DNA of 64,000 nucleotides. Source: Amorphophallus konjac. Taxonomy: Eukaryota; Streptophyta; Magnoliopsida; Alismatales; Araceae. The stretch covers positions 156,322,331 through 156,386,330 of the forward strand of contig CM040118.1 of NCBI GenBank assembly GCA_022559845.1, read 5' to 3'. Shown in pieces: positions 1-10,500 of this stretch; the first letter of the stretch is position 1, and each line of letters opens with the position of its first letter. The notes beneath the pieces were generated by a model. The model saw nothing but the letters and a program-made list of their open reading frames with translations, had not been told where the DNA came from and ran no database searches. A program made the translations under genes and the position numbers.

Positions 1-407
1 TCCAACAAAAATAGGTGGGGGCTAAATTTGGCTTGGACAATCTTGAAAGGAGATGGAGAGGGCGCCCTAGGGCTTCTCCCTAGTGGTCTTGAGAACACTT
101 TGCCCCTTGCTTTTCCTGCATATACCTTCAGTGTCCTGCTCACACAAAATTATGATTTAGTCCATAAAAATTACCATAATGTGCACATAAATCACAAATG
201 CTCGTGATTATGCAATGGAGAATTAAAGCTCATGACCCTCAACTCCATTTTATAGAATAATATCACAAAATTAATCAATTTGTGTGAAAGGCATAATTTA
301 TATGCGAAGTTGAGATTAACTATGAAATATGCACAATTGCCTAATTATATACACATAAAATGGTGTGTGTGAAATGAATTATCATAGAAAATAGACACTT
401 ATCAACA
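1..407 (-). repeat. Possible terminal part of an LTR entering from the left edge
   Basis: This AT-rich stretch has no coding potential. It stops at 407, where the minus strand would start with TGTTGATAAGTGTC, a typical LTR start. From 408 the sequence changes to the GC-richer style of the gag region that follows. I infer the end of an LTR inserted in the older gag element. The other end lies outside the window, so no target-site duplication can be tested. Confidence 0.35.
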
Positions 408-637
408 ACGATGTGTAGTTATGCTAGGGTCTCCACCAAAGATACCACAGTGAGCGGTCGGCTTGACTGGCACTGGCTTCCTCTATTTCAGTGTCAGAGA
501 GGGAGAACGCAGCCATCATGTGAATCACATTAGTCGAATAGTGAATCACATGGGCCGTCTTAGCGAGCCTGGACCATACGTGTGGCTGCGGAGGATCGAC
601 GAGACCGCATTTTGATGTGGCCGTCTCTGATCAGCTT

Positions 638-2062
638 TTATGTCTGAGTGTTGAAGACGCAGCAATGTTCAAGTGGATGACCCAACATGCAGTGACATGG
701 GCAATCATTGGGGTCATCGGCTTTCTGGGCGTCATTCGGCTTTCTAGCTTCTCGCAGCTCAATAATCTTCTGTGCCATAAAAAGGTCGAAGAGCATTTTC
801 ATGTGCTCCTTTTTGAAGGAGAACGGCATCTTCATATGCTCTGCGAAAGAAGGAGTGGCTGGCTTGTCCTCTGATTTCTTATTGGAGCCACTTGACTCGC
901 CATCCTTGCTAGCTTTGATAGTGGGAGTGAACTCAACTGTATTCACCTCTTTACTAGTCTGGCGTTCTCGCGCTTGTTTTCCCTTGGTTGGAGTATAGTC
1001 TAGGTTGTTGGCGAAGAACATCTCTATTTCGGTAGCTGCCGAGTTGAGCTAGTCAAAGCCCTTGATATTGGTGCCGAGGAGTTTCTCGGTCACCTCAGCT
1101 GCCAGGCCTTTACGGCATATGGTTATGGCATCTTCCTGGGCTGGAGGGTTGATGCACCTCATGCTGAGGTCTCGCCATCTTTTGATAAACTTGAGGGAAC
1201 TCTCACCCTTCTTCTGTAGGAGAGAGCAATGCTCTGCCAGGGAGATCTTGCACTCAGCCGTCTGGAAGCGGTCGAGGAATTTCTTCTGGAGATCTACCCA
1301 GTCGATCAAGGAGTTGGGCTTCAGGCGGGAATACCATTGGAAGGCAGTTCCCATAAGTGAGGTGGCAAAGTAACGGAGGAGGTAAGACTTATCCAACGCT
1401 AGCTCTCCCATGGCCGTGATATAATAGGCCAAGTGTTCATGTGGAGACCCTTGCCTATCAAACTTCTGCAGCTTTGGGGGTTTGGCGTACTACGGGGGAA
1501 GCTTTTTCAACTGGTGATGTAGTGGGTATGACACACTGTAAAGGTCTACAGTGACGACCCCTTCCCCGTACTGGGTGAGCTTTGCCTTGACGATGCGCTC
1601 GATCATCTGTCATTGCGTAATTAGGTTTTCTGGCACCGGCGTATTTGATGCTCGCGGATTGGCTTCTATTGGTGGCGTACCGAACCCGACTACCGTCGAG
1701 GTTCTGGAAGCTATCGTCGAAGCATTGGCACCATTGTGCCCGGCTGGTAGTGTTTGTGTTTCGGTCGAAGGCCTAGCATGATGTTGAGGGTGAAGATCTC
1801 GTTCTCGAAGAAGGTCTTATAGGATGGTCTTCAAGTGTTGATTCTCCCTCATGGGAGTTTCAAGAGTCACATCTTGAGCCTCATCTATTGGCGGATTATT
1901 TTTGACTAGATCTACATTTGTAGGGGAACCACGGTCCTCTATGAGTAGCTCTTCGGCGTGTTCCAATGCTTGTTGTTCGGCAGAAGTGCCAATGTGACCT
2001 GACGGCACTGGGGGTAGAGCTTGGGAGCGAGGCCTCCTGAGCTGGGCTAGTGGCTGGTTCAT
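638..2062 (-). pseudogene. gag: Retrotransposon Gag (Tat/Ogre-like), broken
   Basis: Gag forms the retrotransposon particle and packages the RNA. One minus-strand frame runs through 2062-1817, 1432-1049 and 1021-638. It carries an in-frame TAG at 1049-1051 and further stops between 1433 and 1816. The piece at 1049-1432 is the typical Ty3 capsid core: a membrane-like LxxYFxxSLxGTAxxWYSxL segment, then FLDRF and a helical region ending near KGFD. The C-terminal piece ends in CPCHCMLGHPLEHCCVF, the short-spaced Cys/His motif seen in Tat/Ogre Gags rather than a standard CCHC knuckle. The first piece (81 aa, Met at 2062) is low-complexity and may not include the true start. Non-functional as it stands. 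Confidence 0.7.
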
Positions 2063-4064
2063 GTCACCAGACTGGGTTTCGGGTTGTTGACCAGTGGCAT
2101 AGCATGTGAAGACCCGAACATCTTCATTGATGAACCAAACCTTCTACTTTTTATGGGGACATTTCTCAGACTAGGCTGGTGCCCCCAGTCTATCAAAGAC
2201 TAAGATCCTTGGAGATAGACCCTCTGTCATGTGACTGGGGTTTGTTTGAGAAGAGCTCGAAGCTAGCTACAAGCGGAGCCCAGTATGAGCCCCATTTTGC
2301 TTTTTCCGATTTAAGCGAAAGAGACTAGCTAGCTGGATGTCGTCAGACTGGGCTGATGACGACTCGGCAACGTCTCGAGTGACATGACACTCGAACATGC
2401 AAAGTGGCTTCTTAGCGCGTGCCCTTTGAACGGCTTGAGCTTCCTCTGGGGTAACACAGATTCTCCTCAGGCAGAGTTGTTGGTATCCCTTGTAACTATT
2501 CTTCCAATTGGACTTGGGAGTTTTGGTGCCAGACTGCTATAGATGCCCCCAGTGTGTTTCCGAGGCACCGATTTCTTTTAATTCTACTTTGCCCTCTAAC
2601 ATACATTTCAGGAGGCTGAAGCGGTTGGCGGTGGGGACGTAGGCACATTCTGATCCCGTGGTATGATCAGCTAGCCTCCATCGAGACGAATCTTCAAGTC
2701 ACCGACAAGAATAGTCTTGTCAAAATTGCTGGTTGTAGCAGCAGGTCGCCTACCTATGCGGCTGCTGCGACGTTTCTTATGGGGAGCTGAAGAGGACTCT
2801 GCTGCAAGGTGGAAGACTGAGAAGACCCGGACTACCGTCTCCGACGGAATAGTGTTGTCGGCAAAAATTGTTGGGGTTGACCTCCAGGGTTGGGTGCCCG
2901 TATTGAAAGCCAAAGTTTGGGTGACCCAAGTGTTGTCATCTGCCCGAGTTGAGAGAAGTGTTGCCAACACTCAAGGTGACACCCTCGTACTGAGAGCCAG
3001 CATTGCAGGAGATACTGGGATGTCAAGAATTTGAGTTTGTAAACCCGTGTTGAGTGCCGACGTTGTTGGGACTCGGGGCCGAAGGCCCATGCTGATCACC
3101 GGGGTTACCGCTCCCTTAGGCGGAAGGCCTATAATGGGGGTTGGCACTGCTAGATAATGGGGGAGTAAACCCCATTGTGAAGCTGGGAAGTTGGAGACCC
3201 GGTGCAAGAAGCCCGTGTTAGGAACAGACCTTGCTGGGACCTGAGGTTGTGAACCTGGGCTGAGTGCTGGGGAGCCTTGAACCTAGGGCTGGGAGCCCAT
3301 GTTGGGTGTAGGCCTGGCTGGGACTCAGGATTGAAAGTCGGAGAGAGATATTGAGACGCCTCATACTCGGGGCTGAAGACCTGTGCTGAGTGCAAGCTTA
3401 GTTGGAGCTCGAGGTTGAAAGCCCGAGTGAAGTGCTGAGGAGCCTTGGACCCAGGGCTGGGAGTCCATGTTGGGTGCAGGCATGGCTGGGACTTGGGGTT
3501 GGAAGCCTGAGGAAGCAATTGAGATGGCGACCAAGGTCTGGGGCGCGGTGCCCGTGTTGGAGGTCAGCCGATGCTGGACCAGGAGCTGATGCATGTTCGA
3601 GCAAGAGGTGATCTGGGACCCCCGCAGGGGCCGTAAGTGGAGACCCCGAGCCTAGTGTCTGTCGCTGGTGCTAGAGAAGCACGTGGTACGTTAGCCGCAT
3701 GAACAGGAACATGAATTGGAATCGACTATGGGACAGCCACAGGGACCACGCCCAGGAAGTAGGGCGAGCCAATGACGAGGGCAAAGTCACCGAAAGTGAT
3801 CAGCGTCAACAAGTAACCAACTCGAGTGTGGGTAGCGATGACAATGGAGCCATAAGTCATGGCCACCATTGTTGTTGTGTTGCAAGTTGCTAGTGAGTGA
3901 GATGGTTGAAAGACAATTGTCGGGCATGAACCGACTGTTGGGGCGCAAACTGAAAGTTGCAGGGGATGTCGCTCCTCTACCTCTCCTGCAAGGACATGAA
4001 AAGGACACCATGGCTTTAGGGCTGGCACTGACTCCTCTTCAGTAGAAAGAAGAAAGGTAGGAGA
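2063..4064 (-). other. Leader between primer-binding site and gag, no recognised protein
   Basis: About 2 kb lies between the minus-strand primer-binding site and gag. Several short overlapping ORFs occur on both strands (for example 2671-2970 and 3726-4094, minus) but none resembles a known family. The minisatellite at 2860-3620 makes many frames look open. Ogre-type elements often have an ORF upstream of gag, and this may be its relic, but I cannot show it. Confidence 0.4.
2860..3620 (-). repeat. Degenerate 42-bp minisatellite (14-residue periodicity)
   Basis: The stretch is made of diverged units of 42 bp, often in pairs of about 84 bp. On the plus strand each unit contains a core such as GCTGGGAGCCCATGTTGGGT. 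On the minus strand one frame gives 14-residue units starting with a hydrophobic residue and QP (FQPQVP, SQPWVQ, FQPRAP, LQPRV around 3361-3500). Because 42 is a multiple of three, the frame survives unit changes. It lies in the leader of the minus-strand Tat/Ogre-like element. Confidence 0.65.
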
Positions 4065-4084
4065 CGTCCCATCGGACGTGCCAA
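4065..4084 (-). other. Primer-binding site of the left-flank Ty3 element
   Basis: The minus strand reads TTGGCACGTCCGATGGGACG, the kind of TTGGCAC-GCCC/TCCG site seen just after the 5' LTR in many plant Tat-group elements. It differs from the initiator-Met site used by every other element in the window. Two bases further an LTR-like end (minus strand ...GAAACA) begins at 4087. Confidence 0.5.
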
Positions 4085-4086
4085 TT

Positions 4087-5516
4087 TGTTTCAATGCTCG
4101 CGGGAATTTCTAGATTTCCATGGCGGTAACGTACACTCGGCTTTTATGGAAGGCCGGGATGGGTCAATTTGGCACGTAGGGATTCCAGGGGTATTGATAG
4201 GGAAGTGTAAAGAACGATACAAACACACAGGAAAGAGCGTGACTAATCATCCTAGATGAACGGGACAAAGATGACTGGGTGGAATGTCGGCGTGCCAACC
4301 GATTTCTCGATGATCAGTTGCGGAATCGAGATTTAGCCGGGGAAGTGCCACTAGGGCATGGCACGTGGGCACGAGATTTTGGGCAACACGTGTAAAGAAG
4401 GAGGATTCATTGGTATGAGTGTAGATGATTGTGGGTATTCGTGTGTAGGATGTCTTTCCTCACCGACCGCAAGCAGTCGACATTTGTTCTACATCGGATT
4501 GAATCCGAACACCTTTGTTCTTTGCTGAAGGAGGACCGGTATGTCTTTGAAGCCATAGGTAGAAGACCGGGTATACACTATAGGCATATGGTGATCCTTA
4601 CACTCAACCGGCAAGGCTGACCAGACTAGGCTCGGGAGAATAGGTTGAATATGGACCAAGCTGAGGGTTATGTAAGATCACTAGTGCAGATGCATGGGAA
4701 AGAATGGATATCTGGCTATTCTTTCCTTATAGATGCCATAAAGGCTTTACAAATGGGCTCTGATGGCCCTAGTACATCAGGTGCAAGCCACGGGACAATC
4801 TCAACAGACGTGTCGGCCCCCGGGTCAATGCAGGATAAAGTGAATGTCTGCGTATTCTTTACAGAGGGTCCCCGCGGGGAGGGCTACAGACACAACAAAA
4901 TTGCTGGGGCTGGACTGAGTGACAAGAATTGACACTAGCTAGCATACGAGGGAGACCGGGTGCCGCTCAGGGTGAGCGGTTAGCCGCCGGTTCCAAAGCT
5001 GAGTGCCAATGTTGTCTGAGAGTTAGGTCTGGTCCCAGAAATGTTACTTTTGGGCCAATGTCCGGCTAACTCGAGTCAGTGGGCAGGACAATTGGTGATC
5101 GACTTAGGGAGAGCGATGGGCACATGGTCCCATGGCAGGAGCAAACCCGGCATGATGGCCTCTACGTCATTATCATAACGCGTCATATGTGGGGAACCCG
5201 ATATGCGAGTGTGATCATCGTTATCATAATGCCCCATACGCAGAAGGAAAAGCTTGAGTGGAGCGTCTAGACGCCATGTGAGGGGTGTACGTTTGACATA
5301 CCCTTGGAGTGTACTAAGCCGGACAACAAGCCAACCAACGTGCCTTGCTCCTCATGCTTGCTGGAATGCTGGATGCCTTTGTGCCTGTGTCTGTCTGCGT
5401 ATGCGTTGTATATTCTTCTTTTCATGTCTACCCCTTGAGCTTTTAAGGGGAATTTATAGCGGATTTGAAGGGTTAGGGGGTGTTTACTTAGGCATGGATG
5501 GAGGGGGCACCCTGGT
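4087..5516 (-). repeat. 5' LTR fragment of the left-flank element, cut by Cassandra
   Basis: The sequence starts (plus strand) with TGTTTCAATG next to the primer-binding site and runs without coding content to the Cassandra target site CTGGT at 5512-5516. The last 60 bases (GGGGTGTTTACTTAGG...) resemble the hairpin repeat that resumes right of Cassandra at 61761, so the two flanks appear to be one interrupted unit. Several short plus-strand ORFs (4429-4620, 4645-4932, 5254-5529) match nothing I recognise. Confidence 0.45.
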
Positions 5517-5759
5517 TGTAACACCCTGAAATATAGCTAAGTTATACTCTATATCACCTTGGTGCCTTTTGAAGTCTCGGCTAAGTTCTTGAAAAGAACT
5601 CCGAAGTTAAGCGTGCTTAATGGGGAGTAGTACTGGGATGGATGACCTCCTGGGAAGTCCCCCATTCTAGAGCCGATCACTCTTAGAAAGGGATAAAACC
5701 GTGAGGCCGGTAGGCCAAAGCAGACAATACCTCGACGGTATAGAGTACGGGGTGTGACA
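5517..5759 (+). repeat. Cassandra 5' LTR
   Basis: It starts TGTAACACCC and ends CGGGGTGTGACA. The centre holds a 5S-rRNA-like segment at 5595-5660. Downstream is the conserved tail with GATCACTCTTAGAAAGGG. It is directly repeated at 61513-61755. Confidence 0.92.
5595..5660 (+). pseudogene. 5S rRNA-derived segment with RNA polymerase III internal control region
   Basis: The segment starts AGAACTCCGAAGTTAAGCGT, as in the 3' half of plant 5S rRNA, and continues through GGGAGTAGTACTGGGATG to GACCTCCTGGGAAGTCC. It covers the A-box, intermediate element and C-box of the 5S internal promoter. The 5' part of 5S is absent and TAATGG replaces the usual GGGC after the A-box. It is therefore not a functional rRNA gene, but it could recruit TFIIIA/TFIIIC; that is inference. 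Confidence 0.88.
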
Positions 5760-5762
5760 GAA

Positions 5763-5775
5763 TGGTATCAGAGCC
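5763..5775 (+). other. Cassandra primer-binding site (initiator Met tRNA)
   Basis: TGGTATCAGAGCC lies three bases after the LTR and is complementary to the 3' end of plant initiator tRNA-Met. It primes minus-strand DNA synthesis. Confidence 0.9.
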
Positions 5776-5837
5776 ATACCCCAGTCGGAAGCGTGGGAAC
5801 TAAGTGCCATGCAGAGCAAAGTTCTATGGTATGGGAG

Positions 5838-6529
5838 TGTAGCACCCCGGATAAAACCTATAGAAATAAAATTCCTAGATGAGTTAAAACATAATAAATT
5901 CAAAGGCCCAACTAAAATTGATATGATAAACCCTCTAACTTGAGAAACCCAATAACCGATTAGCATCTAAAAGCCCAACCTACATATATATATATGGGCC
6001 TCACGTATATAGGTTTAGCCCTCATAGTTAAGCAAAGGAGGGGGCTTGAGGGGTATATCTATTCTACCTACACAGATAGGCCCTTTTGTCAACATAGCCC
6101 TTCCCTCACGTTCGAAGAGATGCATGGGAATTTAGGGTTTTCTAAACAAAACAAGGATGCCAGCTGTGGATTTGGCAATAGAAGGATTAGCATAAGAAGG
6201 TTGAACCATTTTAGGATTCTTACGTGGGAATTTAAATTCCCATTAGGATTCTGAACCCCTATTAGAATTCCTTCTCTATAAATACCCTGCCCCATCGAAA
6301 GAGCTAAGGCTACTACTACTGCTCGTTCTACTTCCCTCTACGCTGACGTCCCGGACGTGAAGGAAGGATGCTACTTCTTCCTCTGTGTTCTTGTTGCTGA
6401 GTCTTCCTCCTTCTACATCCTACTACCGTGAACGGAAGGAAGGTCTTCTTCCCTCTTCTACGAACGTAAAGGCAGAAGCATCTCCTTCCGTCACTGCAGT
6501 TCTAATACTGCTACAGCTGCAGTTCTTAC
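5838..6529 (+). repeat. Element B 5' LTR, segment 1
   Basis: It matches 30776-31062 plus 37286-37669 and then the first bases at 58978. It contains a likely promoter: CTATAAATA at about 6280 followed by a CT-rich leader. A 86-aa plus-strand ORF at 5994-6254 is incidental. It ends where A1 inserted, with CTTAC at 6525-6529. Confidence 0.88.
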
Positions 6530-9394
6530 TGTTGCAACCCTGGTAAAAAATAAAAGGAAATAAAAACCCCAATTGATCAAAATAAGATTAAAAGATTTAA
6601 AGAAGTGAATAATAAACCAAAATGTAAATAATGCCTTGATTCAAGGCGCTACTTCAAAAAGAAATGCCCTTATACAAGGCGCGAATTCCAGAAAGGACGC
6701 CCACAGCAGATGTCGTCAATTCCCAAACGGCCAAAATAATAAAAATGGCAAGTAAACGTGACGCCCTTCACATGGACGCGTTTTACATAAGAAATGACAT
6801 TAACCAAGGCGTCAATTTAAATTAACGCCCTAACGTAAGGCGTTAATTCCATTTGTGTTCCGTTCGAGTTTCATTCGAACCAGGAGACTATCCAGAGCAA
6901 GTTTCTGGATTACTACGTAAAAGATATGTTATAGAAAGGACTCTAACAAGGAAATAGATCTTCCAATCAAACTCTAACTCTATTAGGGTTCCTAAAACTC
7001 TATAAATATCCTCCCGATCGACCTAGACCGCTATTTTGGCGATCTATTTCATCGTGCTGCTGCTGTCAACCGTGAAGAACAGGTGTTCTTCTTCCTCTGC
7101 CTTCAATTGAGTATTATGAAGAAAACTAATGCTTCTTCATCTTATTCTACTATAGGTTGCCTGCAACGAGAAGGAACTCTCATATAGTTGAAGGACGTGG
7201 AGTTCTTCATCATCATCTTCTTCTTCTGGTGATCAGAAGACTCTATTGCAAACAGAGTATCATTTTCTCTTCACAAATCCTAACCGTGTCTTCACCCAGA
7301 TCAGTCAGGTAGGTTTTCTCAAGAACGTAGCCCAAACTAGTTTAATTCCATCATAATACCATCATGGCATGCATGAATATAGTTTTATTATAGTTTTTAA
7401 AAGGGTTTTCTGTGGATTTTAAAAAAAGAAGCGACTCTATCAAGGGCGCTAATTTAAAGAAACGACCATGCCTAGGTCGCTAATTCCAGTTTTGACGTCC
7501 TGCATTAAGTCATCAATTTCATCTAATTATTAAATTACCCACGTTTAAAACTTTTATGTTTATCCAAAACATGATTCTAATTTAATGCATGATCATAGTT
7601 GTCGAATCCTGCTATTTTTTCTCTTCCTGACAGTGTGATTCCTTTTTCTGAAATTTTATTATCCTTGAAATTACCCCTGTTCCTATTAATACTGGAACAT
7701 CTTGAATTAACGACCTGAGGAAGGTCGTCTCTTATTGAACTGACGCCCCAGAACAGGGCGCTAATTGAAAAGTAACGCCCCTGTCCAGGGCGCGTTTTTA
7801 TTAAAATTCCATATTATCTAAATTCTATAAAATAGAAATACAGAATGAACGACTACTGAACAAGCCGTCAATTTATAAATAAACGCCCCTGTATAAGGGG
7901 TTAATTCCATGATTAATGACTTAGATTAAGTCGCTATTTTCCTGTGATACTATTTTATACTGCTACTGTTAACCGAGGGTTTCATATGTATATTATATAT
8001 ATATATATATATCGGCACTATATTCCAGTCCGTGAATATAGTCCCATGTTTCATGATGTTTTATCGATTACCCACTAACTCTCAGTGACATACAAGCTCT
8101 CCATTGGACATTCCGTTCCTTTGGACTAGTGAGTTAGTCATAGAGACCTCCGTAAGACTCCTCGAGCCTTGGATTCCCTCAAGGCCGACTGAGCTGGTTG
8201 TACCATAAAAACCTATCACACTATTTTTGCCATGTCACTCTATAAGAAACATGGTATACCGGCCCTCATGTTATGCTATGTGTATAATATGAGAAGTATC
8301 TAAATAAATAGGGAAAGCATATCTTTATTGAGATGTTCTTGTTGACCCCAATTCTATATCAACATTATTATGATGTTCTTGTGGACCTCAATTCTATATT
8401 AAAAGAGTGACCGTCTACTTGCGGGCACTTACTTGTCATGGTACCCAAGTTAGGGAACCAATTTCTCCTAGTTTTATCGATACTCGTGATTACACCGTTG
8501 TTATCATCATTATGGTCATGTTCAAATTCTTGAAATGCTATCTACCTCTAAGTTCATACAAGTTCTTTATCCTTGAAACTCCATATTGGCTATACACCAA
8601 GTGGATGTCAACATACATGATCAATGCCTGCGCATATAGGGACCGATCTGGTTCTGAGAGGAGCACCAAAAAGTACTAGTGCCCATGGGAGTTGTAATGA
8701 TAATGGTATTGGCATTGTACCGAAGTGCATGACTAGCTTGATTGGACATTCCACAAAAATCTCGTACTTGACTCAACTTGACATGACAAGACTTGCTTGA
8801 CCCAAAAAAGTGTAATTTATGTACTTGCTTGCTTGAAACGTGATAGCCAAGTTCTCGACATGACATGATGAAATTACTTGCTTGAACATCCTGACATCTA
8901 TTACTTGAAAGTTCATGAATAGTTCACCTTGTTATCTTGTTGATATACTCTCTATCTTGTCGTTTTACGTGAGCATGCATAGCCATAGTGCATTCATAAA
9001 AATGTAATTACTTAAACCCCTTGCTAGTTCTTGAGATATAATTTCCTACTAAGCGTTCGCTCACTCAGTGTTTCCATACTTTTCAGGTAAGTCCGATGAC
9101 GAGACCCAAACCGACGGGGAAGGTCAAGAGTGAAAGAGTTAGAGCTATTCAAGCGTCCATCCGTCCCGTCTTCTCTATATTTTTGTTGAGTCAGAAATGT
9201 ACCTTTCTTTTTATTGAGTCTAGTATTTGCAAGGGTTTGTAATAGACACATTATTATGAAACGAATAAATGGATTGGGTTATCTTTATATTTGCGCACTC
9301 TGTCTTTGTGTCGAATACACTACTACTCTGATTGACATGATTGATATAAACTCGTCACGCATCTACGGGTATCTTCCGCGCTCGGGGCGTGACA
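6530..9394 (+). repeat. Element A1 5' LTR
   Basis: A 2865-bp LTR starting TGTTGCAACCC (the 3' copy has TGTAGCAGCCC) and ending CTCGGGGCGTGACA. It holds a likely TATA box, CTATAAATA near 7000, a CT-rich transcribed leader at 7040-7300, an (AT)n run near 7990-8012, and an array of short hairpins spread over about 6620-6850 and 7420-7950. ORFs in it (8407-8679 plus; 8621-8866 and 9024-9251 minus) recur in the 3' LTR and look incidental. Confidence 0.92.
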
Positions 9395-9400
9395 GTTTTG

Positions 9401-9414
9401 TGTTATCAGAGTCT
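9401..9414 (+). other. A1 primer-binding site, two changes
   Basis: TGTTATCAGAGTCTAGG follows the LTR by six bases. It corresponds to the TGGTATCAGAGCC initiator-Met site but has G to T and C to T changes. The same spacing and flanks occur in B (26239). Confidence 0.75.
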
Positions 9415-9563
9415 AGGGTATTCAATTCCTAGGAAACCCAAGTCCAAGGATAATTCTGAACCTCTAACCAGTGAGACGGGGCAGAACCAAGGGTTAAAGT
9501 CAACATAGAATTAAAAGCCCTTGAACGCAATCACATACTAATAGCTATTATAATTGTAGGACA

Positions 9564-10500
9564 ATGGCTGCCGAACGTGCTCAATGGCGCAACATGCAAC
9601 GCACTCTCCAAGGTATGACCCAGGCACTTCAACAAGTGGCACAAGGAGGTGCACATCATGGAGCTGGAAGTCTCCACCAAAGCTTCAAGAACATGAACCC
9701 TCCTAAGTTCATGGGATGCACCGATCCAGATGATGCCAAACACTGGATCCGAGAGACGGAACGTGTTTTTAGAGTCATGTAATGCTCGGACCAAGAGAAG
9801 GTCCTGTTAGCCACATTTCAATTAGAAAGAGACGCCCGATGCTGGTGGGAGTCGGTAGAAGCCACATTAGATCAAGGACAAGTTACTTGGGAGGAGTTCG
9901 TTGAACATTTCAACAATAAATATTTCTCAGATCGAGTTCAATAGAAGAAAGCTGCTGAATTTGCCGCACTTAAGCAACGATCTTTGTCGGTGGCTGAATA
10001 TGAAGCGTAGTTCTCTAGGCTGTCTCGGTACATTAAACACTTAGTTAGTACTGAGAAGATGAAAGCTCGAAGATTCCTTAATGGGCTCAGGCCCCAATAT
10101 ATCACACAACTGGCACCGATGGACATACAAGTCTATTCGGAGATGGTTCGACGAGCGCAATTACTAGAAGATGCCACGGAACTATCTGATAGGATCCGTG
10201 GGAAAGACAAGAAGGAGAATGTTACTAGCTCCGGCACCTTCAAACCTAATTTCAAGAAGAGGCCAAGTAATGGAGGCATTCCCTCCCAGGAGCAAAAGTT
10301 TAAAAAGACCAAACCTTTCTCCATCACCACTACACCTGCTAAGGTGGTATGTAAGCACTGTGATAAGGCCGGGCACAAGGCCGAAGAATGTTGGAGGAAA
10401 CTTGGAGCATGTCTCCATTGTGGGAGCCGTGATCATCGGATTCCCGACTGTCCCCTACTCAACGATCAAGCCGGTGACGGAAAGCGCCCGGTAATAAAGA
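9564..10500 (+). pseudogene. gag: A1 Gag with premature stops
   Basis: Gag builds the particle. The ATG at 9564 opens MAAERAQWRNMQRTLQGM, matching B's start at 26405. The capsid part includes the PPKFMGCTDPDDAKHW motif and [19 protein letters not shown]. The frame is broken by TAA at 9780-9782, TAG at 9942-9944 and TAG at 10008-10010, all without frameshift. The later part is open from 10059. Two zinc knuckles follow, [14 protein letters not shown] and CLHCGSRDHRIPDC, both with intact Cys/His. Gag and Pol share one frame, as is usual in this clade. Translation would stop after 72 residues. Confidence 0.9.

Larger units (their letters stand above)
408..5516 (-). mobile_element. Decayed Tat/Ogre-like Ty3 retrotransposon, 5' portion
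   Basis: Read on the minus strand the order is LTR fragment (from 5516 down to 4087), primer-binding site (4084-4065), a long leader with a 42-bp minisatellite, then gag (2062-638). Protease and RT would lie left of the window or were lost where the sequence at 1-407 inserted. The CHCC-like Gag C-terminus and the long leader fit the Tat/Ogre group of Ty3 elements, which are large and often have an extra leader ORF. The Cassandra insertion at 5517 split the LTR, and the remainder probably resumes at 61756. Assignment to the group is from protein style only. Confidence 0.55.

Noticed and set aside
5595..5660. A functional 5S rRNA gene
   Set aside because: Only the 3' half of 5S is present, with changes after the A-box, and it lies within paired LTRs that have TSDs. 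It is part of Cassandra.
7988..8013. (AT)n run as a notable signal
   Set aside because: It is a simple microsatellite that differs in length between the two LTRs, as expected from slippage.
8407..8679. 90-aa ORF repeated at 15873-16145, possible small gene
   Set aside because: It is in matching places of A1's two LTRs, so it is just LTR sequence; no conserved domain is seen.
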